A stretch of 64,000 nt of DNA from CBDFHF01 sp965247565 (GTDB lineage Bacteria > Pseudomonadota > Gammaproteobacteria > Methylococcales > Methylomonadaceae), in contig CBDFHF010000003.1 in assembly GCA_965247565.1 (NCBI GenBank), positions 434,001-498,000 on the forward strand, written 5' to 3'. This document shows positions 8,864 to 18,102 of the stretch, in pieces. The notes beneath the pieces were generated by a model that made no database searches, was not told where the DNA came from, and worked only from the letters and a program-made list of their open reading frames with translations. Positions within the stretch are counted from its first letter, which is position 1. Every line of letters starts with the position of its first letter. Position numbers and translations under genes: made by a program.

Positions 8864-9310
8864 ATGAACAGTCAAAACTTAGACAATTATTTTTTAAAAG
8901 ACATACTGCTGACCTTAACCTCTTACACAGGATTAATATTTATCGGAAGTAGCTTTTTAATTATCATTACTCTCGGCAGCGTTTACTTGGTAAAAGCGTT
9001 AAAAGACAGGGAAAAACTGAGAGATCGTATAGAAAAAGATCATACACGTAGAGAAGTCAGTTTTTTACATGATTCCATACGAGAAGAATTGGAGTCAAAA
9101 ATCAATGCTGTTATTTCTAAGGAAGAGTCTGAGTTAGGTGAATATTCAGGAACGGATCTTATTGAACGTATCAATCTTGAATTAGATAAGGCGGAACAAC
9201 ATGCTAGATCGATGCCTGTTGGCAGTGCGGAAGCCATTGCTCATTTAAAGGTGATAGGGGATTGGAGATTGCAACTTCAAAGAGGCTTGTTGAATGCAAT
9301 CAATGGTTGA
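8864..9310 (+). CDS. Single-pass membrane protein of unknown function
   Basis: 148 residues; I do not recognise the family. One strong transmembrane segment (about residues 19-46, TGLIFIGSSFLIIITLGSVY) is followed by a highly charged, probably coiled-coil cytoplasmic region (KALKDREKLRDRIEKDHTRREVSFLHDSIREELESK) and a helical C-terminus. It stands alone between the rib operon and zapE (opposite strand), preceded by a GTGAGGG-like ribosome binding site about 20 nt upstream. Composition matches neighbouring chromosomal genes, so it is probably a real gene. Confidence 0.7.
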   Translation: MNSQNLDNYFLKDILLTLTSYTGLIFIGSSFLIIITLGSVYLVKALKDREKLRDRIEKDHTRREVSFLHDSIREELESKINAVISKEESELGEYSGTDLIERINLELDKAEQHARSMPVGSAEAIAHLKVIGDWRLQLQRGLLNAING

Positions 9311-9451
9311 AGTATAGTAGTTGATAGTAATCATCCCAATCACAGGCTACACGGCTTACTGATAAACTACTTGGTAGTTATGTGAAAGCGATTCATGTAC
9401 ATAACAATCTGTCTATTCTGCGGCTACATCGGTAAAAAATTTTTTTTCCTT

Positions 9452-10603
9452 TCACTCACCAGTTTCCAGTCCTTCACGATACAAATAATACTCTGACTGC
9501 ATTTCAATGAGCCTTGAAACGGTCCGAGCAAATTCAAACGATCCGTCTCCTTGCGTATAAAGTCCATGTACTGGCACATCTGCCGTGCAAATTAGTTTAA
9601 CCCTGTTTTCATAAAGCGCATCGATCAAAGTTACAAACCGCTTAGCTTCATTACGTTTTTCCCGAGTCAATTCGGGAATGCCTACCAAGATAAGCGTGTT
9701 GAATTCGCTGGCAATTTTTAAGTAGTCGGCGGCTCCTAAAGGCTGTGCGCAAAGTTCAGCAAATGAAATCATGGCGATGTCGCTATGTGCCGCAGAGAGC
9801 GCTACCTTTCGCCCCATGACCTCAAGGAAAACCGGATGAGTAGGCGCTTGTTTGGTGAGCTGCTGGTAACAATCCTGCGCAAATTGCGCAGCCTGATCGG
9901 TTAACGGAAAAACATAAGTGGCTTCTGCGGCGGTTGGCTTGCCTAACCGATAATCATCTTTGCCAGCCAACTCAATTAACTCACAAGATTCCAGTAAAAG
10001 CCGGGTAAATAATAAAAACTGTTCTTTTAGCAAGCCACCTTGATAGAGGTCTTTGGGATGACGATTGGAAGTCATTACCACAACAACACCCGCATCAAAA
10101 AGCGCTGTAAACAGCCGTTGCAGAATCATCGCATCCGCTATGTCGGTAACATTAAACTCATCAAAACAGAGTAGTAAAGTCGATTGCCTTATTTTTTGAG
10201 CTAAGGTAGGGATCGCATTATGTTGTTTTTTTTTGTGGCATTCAAAAATAAAGGCATGAACCTCTAACATAAACGCGTGGAAATGAACTCGCCGTTTTTG
10301 GGTGAAGGGGCAGGCATCATAAAATAAATCCATCAACATGGATTTACCTCGCCCAACTGCACCAAAAATATAAATGCTACGGCACTTTTTGGGGTTACGA
10401 AAACGATCCTGTCCACCTTCAACATAAGCAGATAATTGCTCCAATAGTTCTTGAAGATGTTGTAAAGCATTGAGTTGAGCGCCGTCACGCTCAATCAATT
10501 TTTTAGCAATTTTCTGATGATAAAACTCTTCCAGCCGCCCTGACAGCATTTGGTTTTTTGGGCTAGCTGATTGCGTCAGAGGTCGAAAGAGCTTTCTAAG
10601 CAT
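9452..10603 (-). CDS. zapE: Cell division protein ZapE / AFG1-like ATPase
   Basis: AFG1/ZapE-type P-loop ATPase of 383 residues. Walker A is IFGAVGRGKSMLMDLF, Walker B is LLCFDEFNVTDIADAM, and sensor/Arg elements are in VVVMTSNRHPKDLY. In E. coli ZapE associates with FtsZ at the septum, especially under low oxygen. The start MLRKLFRP gives a full-length protein. It is transcribed in the same direction as acnB, 50 nt downstream of it. Confidence 0.93.
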   Translation of the reverse strand: MLRKLFRPLTQSASPKNQMLSGRLEEFYHQKIAKKLIERDGAQLNALQHLQELLEQLSAYVEGGQDRFRNPKKCRSIYIFGAVGRGKSMLMDLFYDACPFTQKRRVHFHAFMLEVHAFIFECHKKKQHNAIPTLAQKIRQSTLLLCFDEFNVTDIADAMILQRLFTALFDAGVVVVMTSNRHPKDLYQGGLLKEQFLLFTRLLLESCELIELAGKDDYRLGKPTAAEATYVFPLTDQAAQFAQDCYQQLTKQAPTHPVFLEVMGRKVALSAAHSDIAMISFAELCAQPLGAADYLKIASEFNTLILVGIPELTREKRNEAKRFVTLIDALYENRVKLICTADVPVHGLYTQGDGSFEFARTVSRLIEMQSEYYLYREGLETGE

Positions 10604-10653
10604 GAAGAAGTTTATAATTGATTTAACGAATGCACATCCTTGTGCTCAGTCTG

Positions 10654-13242
10654 TTAAGCTGAAGCCACCCGTTCGGCTTTGGTTTTATATCTGTCCATTT
10701 TGTCAAAATTCAAATAACGATAAGTGTCGGTTGCACTAGCATTTATCTGCTCAGCATACTGCAGATACTCTGCTACGGTTGGAATCCTGCCTAGCAATGA
10801 GCAAACCGCCGCTAGCTCTGCCGATGCTAGGTAGACGTTAGCCCCGTTGCCCAGTCGATTTGGGAAATTACGCGTTGACGTGGACACCACAGTGGCATTT
10901 TCCGCAACTCGTGCCTGATTACCCATACACAGCGAGCAACCCGGCATCTCCATACGCGCGCCAGCTTTTCCGAATGTGCTGTAATAGCCTTCTTCAGTTA
11001 ATTGACTTTGATCCATTTTAGTCGGGGGCGCTACCCATAATCGGGTCGGCAACTCGCCCTCATTGCCCTGCTTGGCATGTTCTTGCAGTAATTTTCCGGC
11101 AGCACGGAAATGGCCGATGTTGGTCATGCACGAGCCTAAAAACACTTCGTCAATTTTAGTACCGGCTACGGCGGATAAAGGCTTGATGTCATCCGGGTCA
11201 TTAGGACAAGCCAGCAACGGCTCTTTGATTTCATTCATGTCGATTTCAATGATTTCAAAGTACTCGGCATCAGCATCGGCTTCTAACAATACCGGCTTAG
11301 CCAACCAGTCTTCCATGCTTTTAATGCGGCGTTGAATAGTGCGCACATCGCCGTAACCTTCGGCTATCATCCATTTCAATAAGGTGATATTGGAATTCAG
11401 ATATTCGCGGATGGGCGCTTCATTTAAACGAATGGTACAACCACCGGCAGAACGTTCCGCAGAGGCATCCGATAATTCAAAAGCCTGTTCCACTTTTAAA
11501 TCCGGCAAGCCCTCAATTTCCAGAATACGCCCGGAGAATACATTTTTTTTGCCTTTTTTGTCGATAGTCAGCAAGCCGCGCTGAATGGCGGCATAAGGAA
11601 TAGCATTGACCATATCGCGCAAAGTGATGCCCGGCTGCATTTGGCCTTTGAATCTGACTAATACCGATTCCGGCATATCCAACGGCATCACCCCGGTTGC
11701 CGCGGCAAACGCTACCAAGCCGGAGCCGGCCGGGAAGGAGATACCGATGGGGAAACGGGTATGCGAATCGCCGCCGGTGCCGACCGTATCCGGCAACAAC
11801 ATGCGATTTAACCAGGAATGGATAATGCCGTCGCCGGGCCGCAAGGAAATGCCGCCACGATTCATAATAAAATCCGGCAGGCTGTGTTGCATAGCCACAT
11901 CCACCGGTTTCGGGTAAGCGGCGGTATGGCAAAACGACTGCATCACCAAATCGGCGGAAAAACCTAAGCAAGCCAAATCTTTTAATTCATCGCGGGTCAT
12001 AGGCCCTGTCGTGTCTTGCGAACCCACCGTAGTCATATGCGGTTCGCAATAGGTATTAGGCCGCACACCGCGCACGCCACAGGCTTGACCAACTATTTTT
12101 TGCGCCAAAGTAAAGCCTTTGCCGCAGTCTTGGCTGTCGCCGGGGCGTTTGAAAACAGTAGATGCCGGCAATCCTAGAAATTTGCGGGCTTTATCGGTCA
12201 AACCACGTCCGATAATCAACGGAATTCGGCCACCGGCACGAACTTCATCGAGAATAATGTCGGTTTTTAAAGAAAACTGACAGATTAACTCACCGCTGTC
12301 ATGGCGATTGACTTCGCCGGCAAACGGGTAAATATCAATCACATCGCCCATGGCCAAATTGGCAACATCACACTCAAACGGCAACGCCCCGGAATCTTCC
12401 ATGGTATTGAAGAAAATAGGCGCAATCTTGCCGCCTATACAGACACCACCTTCGCGTTTGTTGGGAATATACGGCATGTCATTGCCCATATACCATAACA
12501 CCGAGTTGGTAGCGGATTTACGGGACGAGCCGGTACCGACCACATCACCCACATATGCCACCGGAAAGCCTTTCAATTTCAATTCGTTGATTTGCTGTTC
12601 AGCATTTGTAATGCCTTCGCGAGGCATTTTTAACATGGCTTTTGCGTGCAACGGAATATCCGGTCTGGACCAAGCATCCGGTGCCGGCGATAAATCATCG
12701 GTATTGGTTTCGCCGCTGACCTTAAACACGGTCACGGTCAGTTTTTCCGGCACCGCGGGTTTACTGATAAACCAATCGGCATCTGCCCAGGCCTGAATTA
12801 CCTGCTTAGCATAAACATTGCCGGCTTCGGCTTTCTCTTGCACATCGTGGAAAGCATCAAAAATCAACAGCGTATGAGCTAAAGCTTTAACGGCAAGTGG
12901 CGCTAATTTATCGTTATCCAATAAGGCAATTAAGGGTGCTACGTTGTAGCCGCCCAGCATAGTGCCTAATAATTCAGTGGCGCGTTCCGCAGATAAAATC
13001 GGTGAACTGATCTCTCCTTTGGTAAGCGCAGCAAGAAACCCTGCTTTTACATAAGCGGCTTCATCAACGCCAGCCGGAATGCGATTGGCCAATAAATTAA
13101 GCAAAAACGTCTGTTCAGATTGGTCAGCAGGTGGTTGTTTGATCAGCTCAATCAGCGCTGCCACTTGTTCGGCATCAAGCGGTTTTGGGACTATGCCTTC
13201 TGCAGCGCGTTCGGCAACATGTTTGCGGTATTGTTCTAACAT
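10654..13242 (-). CDS. acnB: Aconitate hydratase B
   Basis: TCA-cycle aconitase interconverting citrate, cis-aconitate and isocitrate with a [4Fe-4S] cluster. 862 residues, the normal AcnB length. The N-terminal HEAT-like domain (MLEQYRKHVAERAAEG) is followed by the swivelling domain that precedes the catalytic core in AcnB only. Cluster cysteines are seen in GSCMTNIGHF and PGCSLCMGNQ, and a third in FCHTAAYPKP. It is a stand-alone gene with a roughly 485-bp gene-free region upstream. Confidence 0.97.
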   Translation of the reverse strand: MLEQYRKHVAERAAEGIVPKPLDAEQVAALIELIKQPPADQSEQTFLLNLLANRIPAGVDEAAYVKAGFLAALTKGEISSPILSAERATELLGTMLGGYNVAPLIALLDNDKLAPLAVKALAHTLLIFDAFHDVQEKAEAGNVYAKQVIQAWADADWFISKPAVPEKLTVTVFKVSGETNTDDLSPAPDAWSRPDIPLHAKAMLKMPREGITNAEQQINELKLKGFPVAYVGDVVGTGSSRKSATNSVLWYMGNDMPYIPNKREGGVCIGGKIAPIFFNTMEDSGALPFECDVANLAMGDVIDIYPFAGEVNRHDSGELICQFSLKTDIILDEVRAGGRIPLIIGRGLTDKARKFLGLPASTVFKRPGDSQDCGKGFTLAQKIVGQACGVRGVRPNTYCEPHMTTVGSQDTTGPMTRDELKDLACLGFSADLVMQSFCHTAAYPKPVDVAMQHSLPDFIMNRGGISLRPGDGIIHSWLNRMLLPDTVGTGGDSHTRFPIGISFPAGSGLVAFAAATGVMPLDMPESVLVRFKGQMQPGITLRDMVNAIPYAAIQRGLLTIDKKGKKNVFSGRILEIEGLPDLKVEQAFELSDASAERSAGGCTIRLNEAPIREYLNSNITLLKWMIAEGYGDVRTIQRRIKSMEDWLAKPVLLEADADAEYFEIIEIDMNEIKEPLLACPNDPDDIKPLSAVAGTKIDEVFLGSCMTNIGHFRAAGKLLQEHAKQGNEGELPTRLWVAPPTKMDQSQLTEEGYYSTFGKAGARMEMPGCSLCMGNQARVAENATVVSTSTRNFPNRLGNGANVYLASAELAAVCSLLGRIPTVAEYLQYAEQINASATDTYRYLNFDKMDRYKTKAERVASA

Positions 13243-13728
13243 ATTCGTTCCTAATAGATGGGTTTAATATAGACAACGTGCGATTGTATTAATAGACAAA
13301 TTGATTTTGCTCGATGCCCATCGACGACCCTGCTCTAAGCATAGCTAAAGAGTCGCGCATAAACAAAATCAACTAGCTTAATTTTGCATAAAAATTCATC
13401 GCTTATACTGTATTACACAAACTACCGAGGCAGTCTTTTTTATTTTGCAACAAAAGTAAACAGAGAGTTTCTTGGTATTTCTCTGGTTCCCTTAGGTATT
13501 TTCGTGCTGACATAAACGTTTCGAGACTCTGGCTGATGAACGATGTCTATCGGCGGTAGCTATAATAACTAGGACAGGAGTAGAAGGTTGATGAAGCTAA
13601 ATTAAATGTATCAAAAGCTTTATAGCAGTCTCCAGTTAAGGTATGGTCACAGACCTTGATTCGACGGTGAGGTCAAGCTCGAAATAATGTTTTCGTTTCT
13701 TATTACAATAAAACCTGGGAGTTAAACC
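13243..13728. other. Gene-free interval between divergent acnB and GlcG/HbpS-like gene
   Basis: About 485 bp holding the upstream regions of acnB (minus) and the HbpS-like gene (plus). A TATAAT box occurs at 13561-13566, but no matching -35 box was found 16-18 bp upstream. I see no coding remnant, repeat or RNA gene here. Confidence 0.4.
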
Positions 13729-14163
13729 ATGCATGTAACTTACGAACAAGCCGAACAGGCGATTGCCGCAGCGATTGCGGAGTCAAACAAGATAGGCACT
13801 CAAATGTGTATTGCTGTTGTTGATTCTGGCGCGGATTTAAAGGCGTTTACCAGAATGAATGGAGCCTGGGTTGGCAGTATCGATATTGCTATCAAAAAAG
13901 CCAAGACCGCAGTTTTTTTCGGTATGAATACGGGGCAAATCGGCCAGCTCTCACAGCCGGGAGGTTCTCTGTACGGCATTGAACATTCCAATAATGGCTT
14001 AATCACTTTTCCCGGTGGTGTGCCTATTGTTGATAAAGAGGGGATATTAATTGGCGCCATCGGTGTCAGCGGCAGCTCGGTAGAAAATGACCATCAAGTT
14101 GCTAAAGCCGGAGTTGACGTAATTGGACTATGTGATTTGCCTTCCCACCCTTGGAGAACTTGA
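13729..14163 (+). CDS. GlcG/HbpS-family heme-binding-like protein
   Basis: 144-residue protein of the GlcG/HbpS (DUF336) family, small alpha/beta proteins first known from the glycolate operon and as a heme-binding sensor component in Streptomyces. Family features: ITYEQAEQAI-like N-terminus, VVDSGADLKAFTRMNGA, KKAKTAVFFG, FPGGVPI and IGAIGVSGSSVENDHQVAKAG near the end. There is no signal peptide, so it should be cytoplasmic. No adjacent glycolate oxidase genes; the next gene is a sugar kinase. The biochemical role here is unknown. Confidence 0.85.
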   Translation: MHVTYEQAEQAIAAAIAESNKIGTQMCIAVVDSGADLKAFTRMNGAWVGSIDIAIKKAKTAVFFGMNTGQIGQLSQPGGSLYGIEHSNNGLITFPGGVPIVDKEGILIGAIGVSGSSVENDHQVAKAGVDVIGLCDLPSHPWRT

Positions 14164-14186
14164 TCAACTTAGGCAGCTTGCGATGA

Positions 14187-14279
14187 TTTTTTTGTACGAT
14201 TCAAACTGCATTAGTTGCTGACGCCGGCTACGAAGTCGTCGCTCATTATCACCCTGATGCCCCGCGTTGGATGGAGTAA
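14187..14279 (+). pseudogene. Possible 3' remnant of a lost gene upstream of the fructokinase
   Basis: A frame open from 14187 to the TAA at 14277-14279 ends in a protein-like stretch, LVADAGYEVVAHYHPDAPR, with no start codon. It looks like the C-terminus of a deleted gene. I cannot name the parent family. In methanotrophs, fructokinase genes commonly follow sucrose-synthesis genes, so such a gene is one candidate. Confidence 0.3.
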
Positions 14280-14283
14280 AACC

Positions 14284-15168
14284 ATGACTAAAAACCCACC
14301 CATCCATATTTTTGGCGAAGTGTTATTCGATCATTTTCCAGACGGCAGCCGTGTCTTGGGCGGCGCGCCATTCAATGTTGCTTGGCACATACAGGCATTC
14401 GGACTATCGCCCTGTTTTATCAGCCGGATCGGTAATGATGCGTCGGGACGCGAAATTACTGCGCTAATGGACAGCTGGCACATGCAAAAAGACGCTTTGC
14501 AACTCGATTCTGACCATCCCACCGGTACCGTTCAGGTACTTATTGAGAATGGTGAACCGCATTACGACATCGTTGCCGATTGCGCCTATGATTTTATTGA
14601 CAGCAAGTTGCTCGATGATAAACAGACTCAAGGCATTTTGTACCACGGCTCATTGGCGATCAGAAACCCAGTTTCGCGCTCGGCATTGCAAGCGATCAAA
14701 GCTCGGCATCAAGGTAAAATCTTTATCGATGTCAATTTACGTTCGCCCTGGTGGAATAGGGAAACCTTACTACCGCTGCTCCTGGAGGCAGATTGGCTGA
14801 AACTCAATGAAGCGGAGCTAGTCGGTTTATACCCGGAAGAACCTGAATTAGAATCCGCCATGCAGGTGTGTTGTGAACAGTTCAATCTGGACAGGCTGGT
14901 AATAACACGCGGTGCAAAAGGCGCCATTGCTGGCGGCAAAAATCAGGATTTTGTCGTGGTGAAACCACCTGCAACTACGACGATTGTCGATACTGTGGGC
15001 GCTGGTGATGCCTTCGCAGCCATACTATTACTGGGGTTGCAACAGCAATGGTCTTTAGAGATAACTTTGGAGCGCGCACAGACATTCGCAAGCGCGCTGG
15101 TTGGGCGGCGCGGCGCTACGGTTGCCGATAGGGACTTTTATCGTGTCTTTAGTAATCAATGGTTATAG
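14284..15168 (+). CDS. PfkB-family carbohydrate kinase, probably fructokinase
   Basis: Ribokinase/PfkB-fold sugar kinase, 294 residues from ATG 14284 (GGAG about 8 nt upstream; an upstream in-frame start lacks this). Motifs: FGEVLFDHFPDGSRVLGGAPFNVAWH at the N-terminus, LRSPWW mid-protein and the ATP/anion-hole signature DTVGAGDAFAA. This subfamily phosphorylates fructose, and in methanotrophs the gene belongs to sucrose metabolism (family knowledge). The TAG stop at 15166-15168 lies inside the terminal repeat of a decayed IS630-type element, so the original C-terminus may have been slightly longer. Confidence 0.85.
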   Translation: MTKNPPIHIFGEVLFDHFPDGSRVLGGAPFNVAWHIQAFGLSPCFISRIGNDASGREITALMDSWHMQKDALQLDSDHPTGTVQVLIENGEPHYDIVADCAYDFIDSKLLDDKQTQGILYHGSLAIRNPVSRSALQAIKARHQGKIFIDVNLRSPWWNRETLLPLLLEADWLKLNEAELVGLYPEEPELESAMQVCCEQFNLDRLVITRGAKGAIAGGKNQDFVVVKPPATTTIVDTVGAGDAFAAILLLGLQQQWSLEITLERAQTFASALVGRRGATVADRDFYRVFSNQWL

Positions 15169-15335
15169 ATACGGCCCATTGAATTTTGAGCTTTGATGAT
15201 TAATCCCGGTCTTAAGGGCATGGATGGAGAAGATGCAAGAAAACAAACACTGGTGCAGTTGCGTGAAAGGCGTAAGTAAATCGTGCGATTGCATAATACG
15301 AGTCACAAAGTCATGAAGATGGCAGACCAAGGCCA
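15164..15335 (+). mobile_element. Decayed 5' end of an IS630-family element
   Basis: The sequence begins with an IS630-type terminal repeat (TATAGATACGGCCCATTGAA) closely matching the transposase-side end of the intact copy at 18.1-19.2 kb. ATG 15220 then opens a frame MDGEDARKQTLVQL...RRK, which matches the start of the intact transposase, followed by a TAA where the intact copy has Gln, then IVRLHN and HKVMKM. Homology ends near 15335, and the rest of the element is gone. Confidence 0.85.
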
Positions 15336-15351
15336 GGATCCACCTATTTGC

Positions 15352-15375
15352 TAACCAATTGCAAGGAATTGGTTA
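15352..15375 (+). terminator. Hairpin between fructokinase region and nhaR-like gene
   Basis: Perfect 9-bp arms TAACCAATT and AATTGGTTA with loop GCAAGG, in the convergent gap between the fructokinase/IS630 relic and the LysR gene. No T-tract follows, so it is only terminator-like. Confidence 0.35.
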
Positions 15376-15476
15376 AGCAGGCGTTATTGCACAAAGCTTT
15401 GCGCCGGGATGTACGGAAAAAATCGGGAATTGTTAATTAAGTATAGTATTGAGGGGTTACATTTTTTGAGCAAACT

Positions 15477-16379
15477 CTAGTTAAGAAATACTTTTTCGCG
15501 GGCGTTTTCCAAAATTGCAGTAACAGCAGGATGCTCTAATTTCCTACGCATCGTGATGGCGTAAAACCGCTCTTTTACACTATCAATACGCCCTATCGCT
15601 TCTACATCATATTGACTTTCAATCTCAGTCTCCACTGTGCTTGGTGCCACAAATAAGCCAGCGCCGCCACTACCAAATGTTTTTACTAAGGCACTATCTT
15701 CTATTTCAGCCTGAATCCTGGGGCTTATTCCTTCACTGTCAAACCATTGATCCAGCGAACGCCTAAGAGCTGTGTTACCGGTTGGTAATAAAAATGGCGC
15801 ACCGGTCAGTGACTTTGGAAAATCCGGTTTATAGATACTGGCCAAAGACCGCGAGCCAAAGACGCTAACACCGCATTCACCCAGCAAATGGTTAAACGCC
15901 TTCGCGCCACTGACAGGTGTAATTGGTGTGTCGGCTAAAACCAGATCCATCCCTTGCAATGTAATTTCCGATAACAAGCGCTCGGTTTTGTCTTCATAAC
16001 ATAAAACCTGAACCGGCTCTGGCAACCGTAATGCGGGTTCAATCAGGCGATAAACCACTAACTTAGGTAATGCATCCGAAACTCCAACAGTTAATCTTAA
16101 AGCTTGCCCGGTTGGCCGACCTTTTAAGGTGTTACTCAGTTCGCGGCCTAATGCGAAGATTTCGTCTGCATATTGAAAGACTACACGACCTGTATCCGTC
16201 AAAATGAGTTTTCTACCGCTTTTGTAAAACAACTTCTCGCCAATGGATTGCTCAAATACAGACAATTGCCCGCTAATAGTGGGCTGAGCCAAATGCAATT
16301 TCTCGCAGGCGCGCGTAATGCTGCCTTCTTTGGCGACGTGCCAGAAATATAGGAGATGTTGGTAGTTAATTCGGGACAT
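15477..16379 (-). CDS. nhaR: LysR-family regulator, NhaR type
   Basis: 300-residue LysR-type transcriptional regulator. The N-terminal winged HTH starts MSRINYQHLLYFWHVAKEGSITRACEKLHLAQPTISGQ, where the NY(N/Q)HL-YFWHV signature is typical of NhaR. The substrate-binding domain retains GECGVSVFG, LDQWFDSEGI and SALVKTFGSGGAGLFVAP, matching NhaR spacing. In E. coli NhaR activates the Na+/H+ antiporter gene nhaA in response to sodium. Here the gene is divergent from a beta-carbonic anhydrase across 113 bp, so that gene is a likely target (inference). Confidence 0.85.
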   Translation of the reverse strand: MSRINYQHLLYFWHVAKEGSITRACEKLHLAQPTISGQLSVFEQSIGEKLFYKSGRKLILTDTGRVVFQYADEIFALGRELSNTLKGRPTGQALRLTVGVSDALPKLVVYRLIEPALRLPEPVQVLCYEDKTERLLSEITLQGMDLVLADTPITPVSGAKAFNHLLGECGVSVFGSRSLASIYKPDFPKSLTGAPFLLPTGNTALRRSLDQWFDSEGISPRIQAEIEDSALVKTFGSGGAGLFVAPSTVETEIESQYDVEAIGRIDSVKERFYAITMRRKLEHPAVTAILENAREKVFLN

Positions 16380-16492
16380 GATTGCTTCTGTATCGCAAAT
16401 ATCGATGAATTTATTCTAATCTTTCTATTTAACAATACAAAATTATTTCGATAAGTTATATCCGCAGCAAATAACTATTCAGAGGATTCGCC

Positions 16493-17164
16493 ATGCAAAG
16501 ATTGATAACAGGTCTTCAGCACTATAAAACCAAAATTTTCGGCACACAGCGAGAATTATTCGAGCGCCTTTCGCATGGACAATCACCGGAAGTATTATTT
16601 ATCACCTGCTCCGATTCACGTATTAATCCGAATCTACTCACCCAAACAGAACCCGGCGAATTATTTATACTGCGCAATGCTGGCAATATTATCCCTCCTT
16701 ATGGTGCAGTTAATGGGGGTGAATCGGCCACCATCGAGTTTGCCGTAGCTGGACTAGGTGTCAAAGACATTATTGTTTGTGGGCATACACACTGCGGCGC
16801 TATGAAAGGTTTGCTTGAACCGCCGCCAAGCCAGGATTTTCCGGCATTAAACCAATGGTTGCGCCACGCTGAATCCACTCGTCGTATTGTTAAAGATAAG
16901 TACTCTGATCGGGAAGGCGCATCTTTATTAAGTGTAACTATTCAGGAAAATGTATTGGCACAAATGGAAAACTTGAGAACGCATCCAACGATCGCTTCGG
17001 GACTTGCCCAGGATAATCTCAAACTGCATGGCTGGGTTTATAAAATTGAGACTGGCGAAGTTTTTGGCTATGACTCGGAGAGTTGCCAATTTCAATTACT
17101 TACGGAAAAGCGGTTATTAGTGTCACTGCCAAAGCGCAACCTGCTAACTTCTCTGGAAATATAG
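16493..17164 (+). CDS. Beta-class carbonic anhydrase
   Basis: Zinc enzyme interconverting CO2 and bicarbonate; 223 residues. Catalytic motifs are ITCSDSRINPNL (zinc Cys and the Asp/Arg pair) and CGHTHCGAMKG (zinc His and Cys), with NAGNIIPPYG and the C-terminal LHGWVYKIETGEVFGYD typical of the CynT-like clade. No signal peptide, so cytoplasmic. A clear ribosome binding site (AGAGGA) precedes the ATG. It is divergent from an NhaR-type regulator. Bicarbonate supply would serve PEP carboxylase, encoded about 4 kb downstream (inference). Confidence 0.94.
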   Translation: MQRLITGLQHYKTKIFGTQRELFERLSHGQSPEVLFITCSDSRINPNLLTQTEPGELFILRNAGNIIPPYGAVNGGESATIEFAVAGLGVKDIIVCGHTHCGAMKGLLEPPPSQDFPALNQWLRHAESTRRIVKDKYSDREGASLLSVTIQENVLAQMENLRTHPTIASGLAQDNLKLHGWVYKIETGEVFGYDSESCQFQLLTEKRLLVSLPKRNLLTSLEI

Positions 17165-17404
17165 ATTATGTTATAGCTCACATGTGGTGGTTTAACTAGT
17201 CATTGATAAATTTGTGATGTTTAAAATTTGGATTAAAAAAAACCATAAAAACCAGGTAAATTACCATAGTTGACAATCAGGAAAAATATTCGTTTTCAGA
17301 TGTTTCGAAGACCATTTTTTATAGCTAGCCGCTAAGAACAAAAAGCATAACCGGTACACAAAATGTGTCCACGTTAATTAATTTAACCAGAGAGGTTACA
17401 TCCT

Positions 17405-18061
17405 ATGTCCATCATTAACATGATTCTATGTTTAATGGCAGCAATGTTATTGACTTCATGCGCCGTTCCCAACAAAGAACAGACTCAAGTAGCCACTTTA
17501 GAATCAAGCACAGCAGTCCAGCAAGTCATTAAGGACTTGGGCTTAATTTATGTCGAAGAAGGTACAAATTCCATTATTACGTACGATGAAGTCAATGCCG
17601 CACAACAAGCGTGGTGTGATGCTTTGGTTAAAATAGGAAAATTAAAAGAAGAAGGCGGCGATTACAAAGCTTATGCTGAAAAAGTGCTTTCAGAAGCTTA
17701 CAACTACGACTACGGGAAAGTGTTTTTTAAGCCTACCTTGGCTTTTGGCGACCAAACCTTTAGAAATGATAAAAAAGGCGCATTAGCTTATTTTGTGGGT
17801 GATGATCCAGATTATCCAAATGACAAGGGTTTTGCCCTTAAACCATGGGTAAAGGCTCGATACGATAACACCGGCAACCATAATGAAGGAATTCAAATTT
17901 ATGGTTCGGTGGCTATAACAATGGGGAATGTCTGGGTTACCGACAAGACTGGTAAAGAAGTGATGGTAGACAAAACTTGGGTTTTCAAAAAAGGTAAAGA
18001 CGGGAAACTGAGAATTATCGTGCATAAATCCGCCTTGCCCTATTCACCAGCTACCAAATAA
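17405..18061 (+). CDS. Lipoprotein of unknown function
   Basis: 218 residues, with signal peptide and lipobox LLTSC (Cys19), so probably anchored to the outer membrane facing the periplasm. The mature part has a helical N-terminal region (QQAWCDALVKIGKLKEEGGDYKAYAEKVLSEAYNYDYGKVFFKPT) and a beta-rich half with alternating short strands ending KTWVFKKGKDGKLRIIVHKSALPY. The pattern suggests an NTF2/SnoaL-like fold, as in periplasmic proteins often mis-named in databases, but I cannot assign a function. Good AGAGAGG ribosome binding site; a stand-alone gene immediately upstream of an IS630 copy. Confidence 0.75.
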   Translation: MSIINMILCLMAAMLLTSCAVPNKEQTQVATLESSTAVQQVIKDLGLIYVEEGTNSIITYDEVNAAQQAWCDALVKIGKLKEEGGDYKAYAEKVLSEAYNYDYGKVFFKPTLAFGDQTFRNDKKGALAYFVGDDPDYPNDKGFALKPWVKARYDNTGNHNEGIQIYGSVAITMGNVWVTDKTGKEVMVDKTWVFKKGKDGKLRIIVHKSALPYSPATK

Positions 18062-18102
18062 AAACAGCACGGTTTTCGATTAGCCAGAATAACCAAGTGA
18101 GC

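Noticed and set aside
11513..11971. 152-codon frame inside acnB
   Set aside because: It shares the acnB strand in another frame, shows low-complexity Arg-rich translation, and acnB is full length and uninterrupted.
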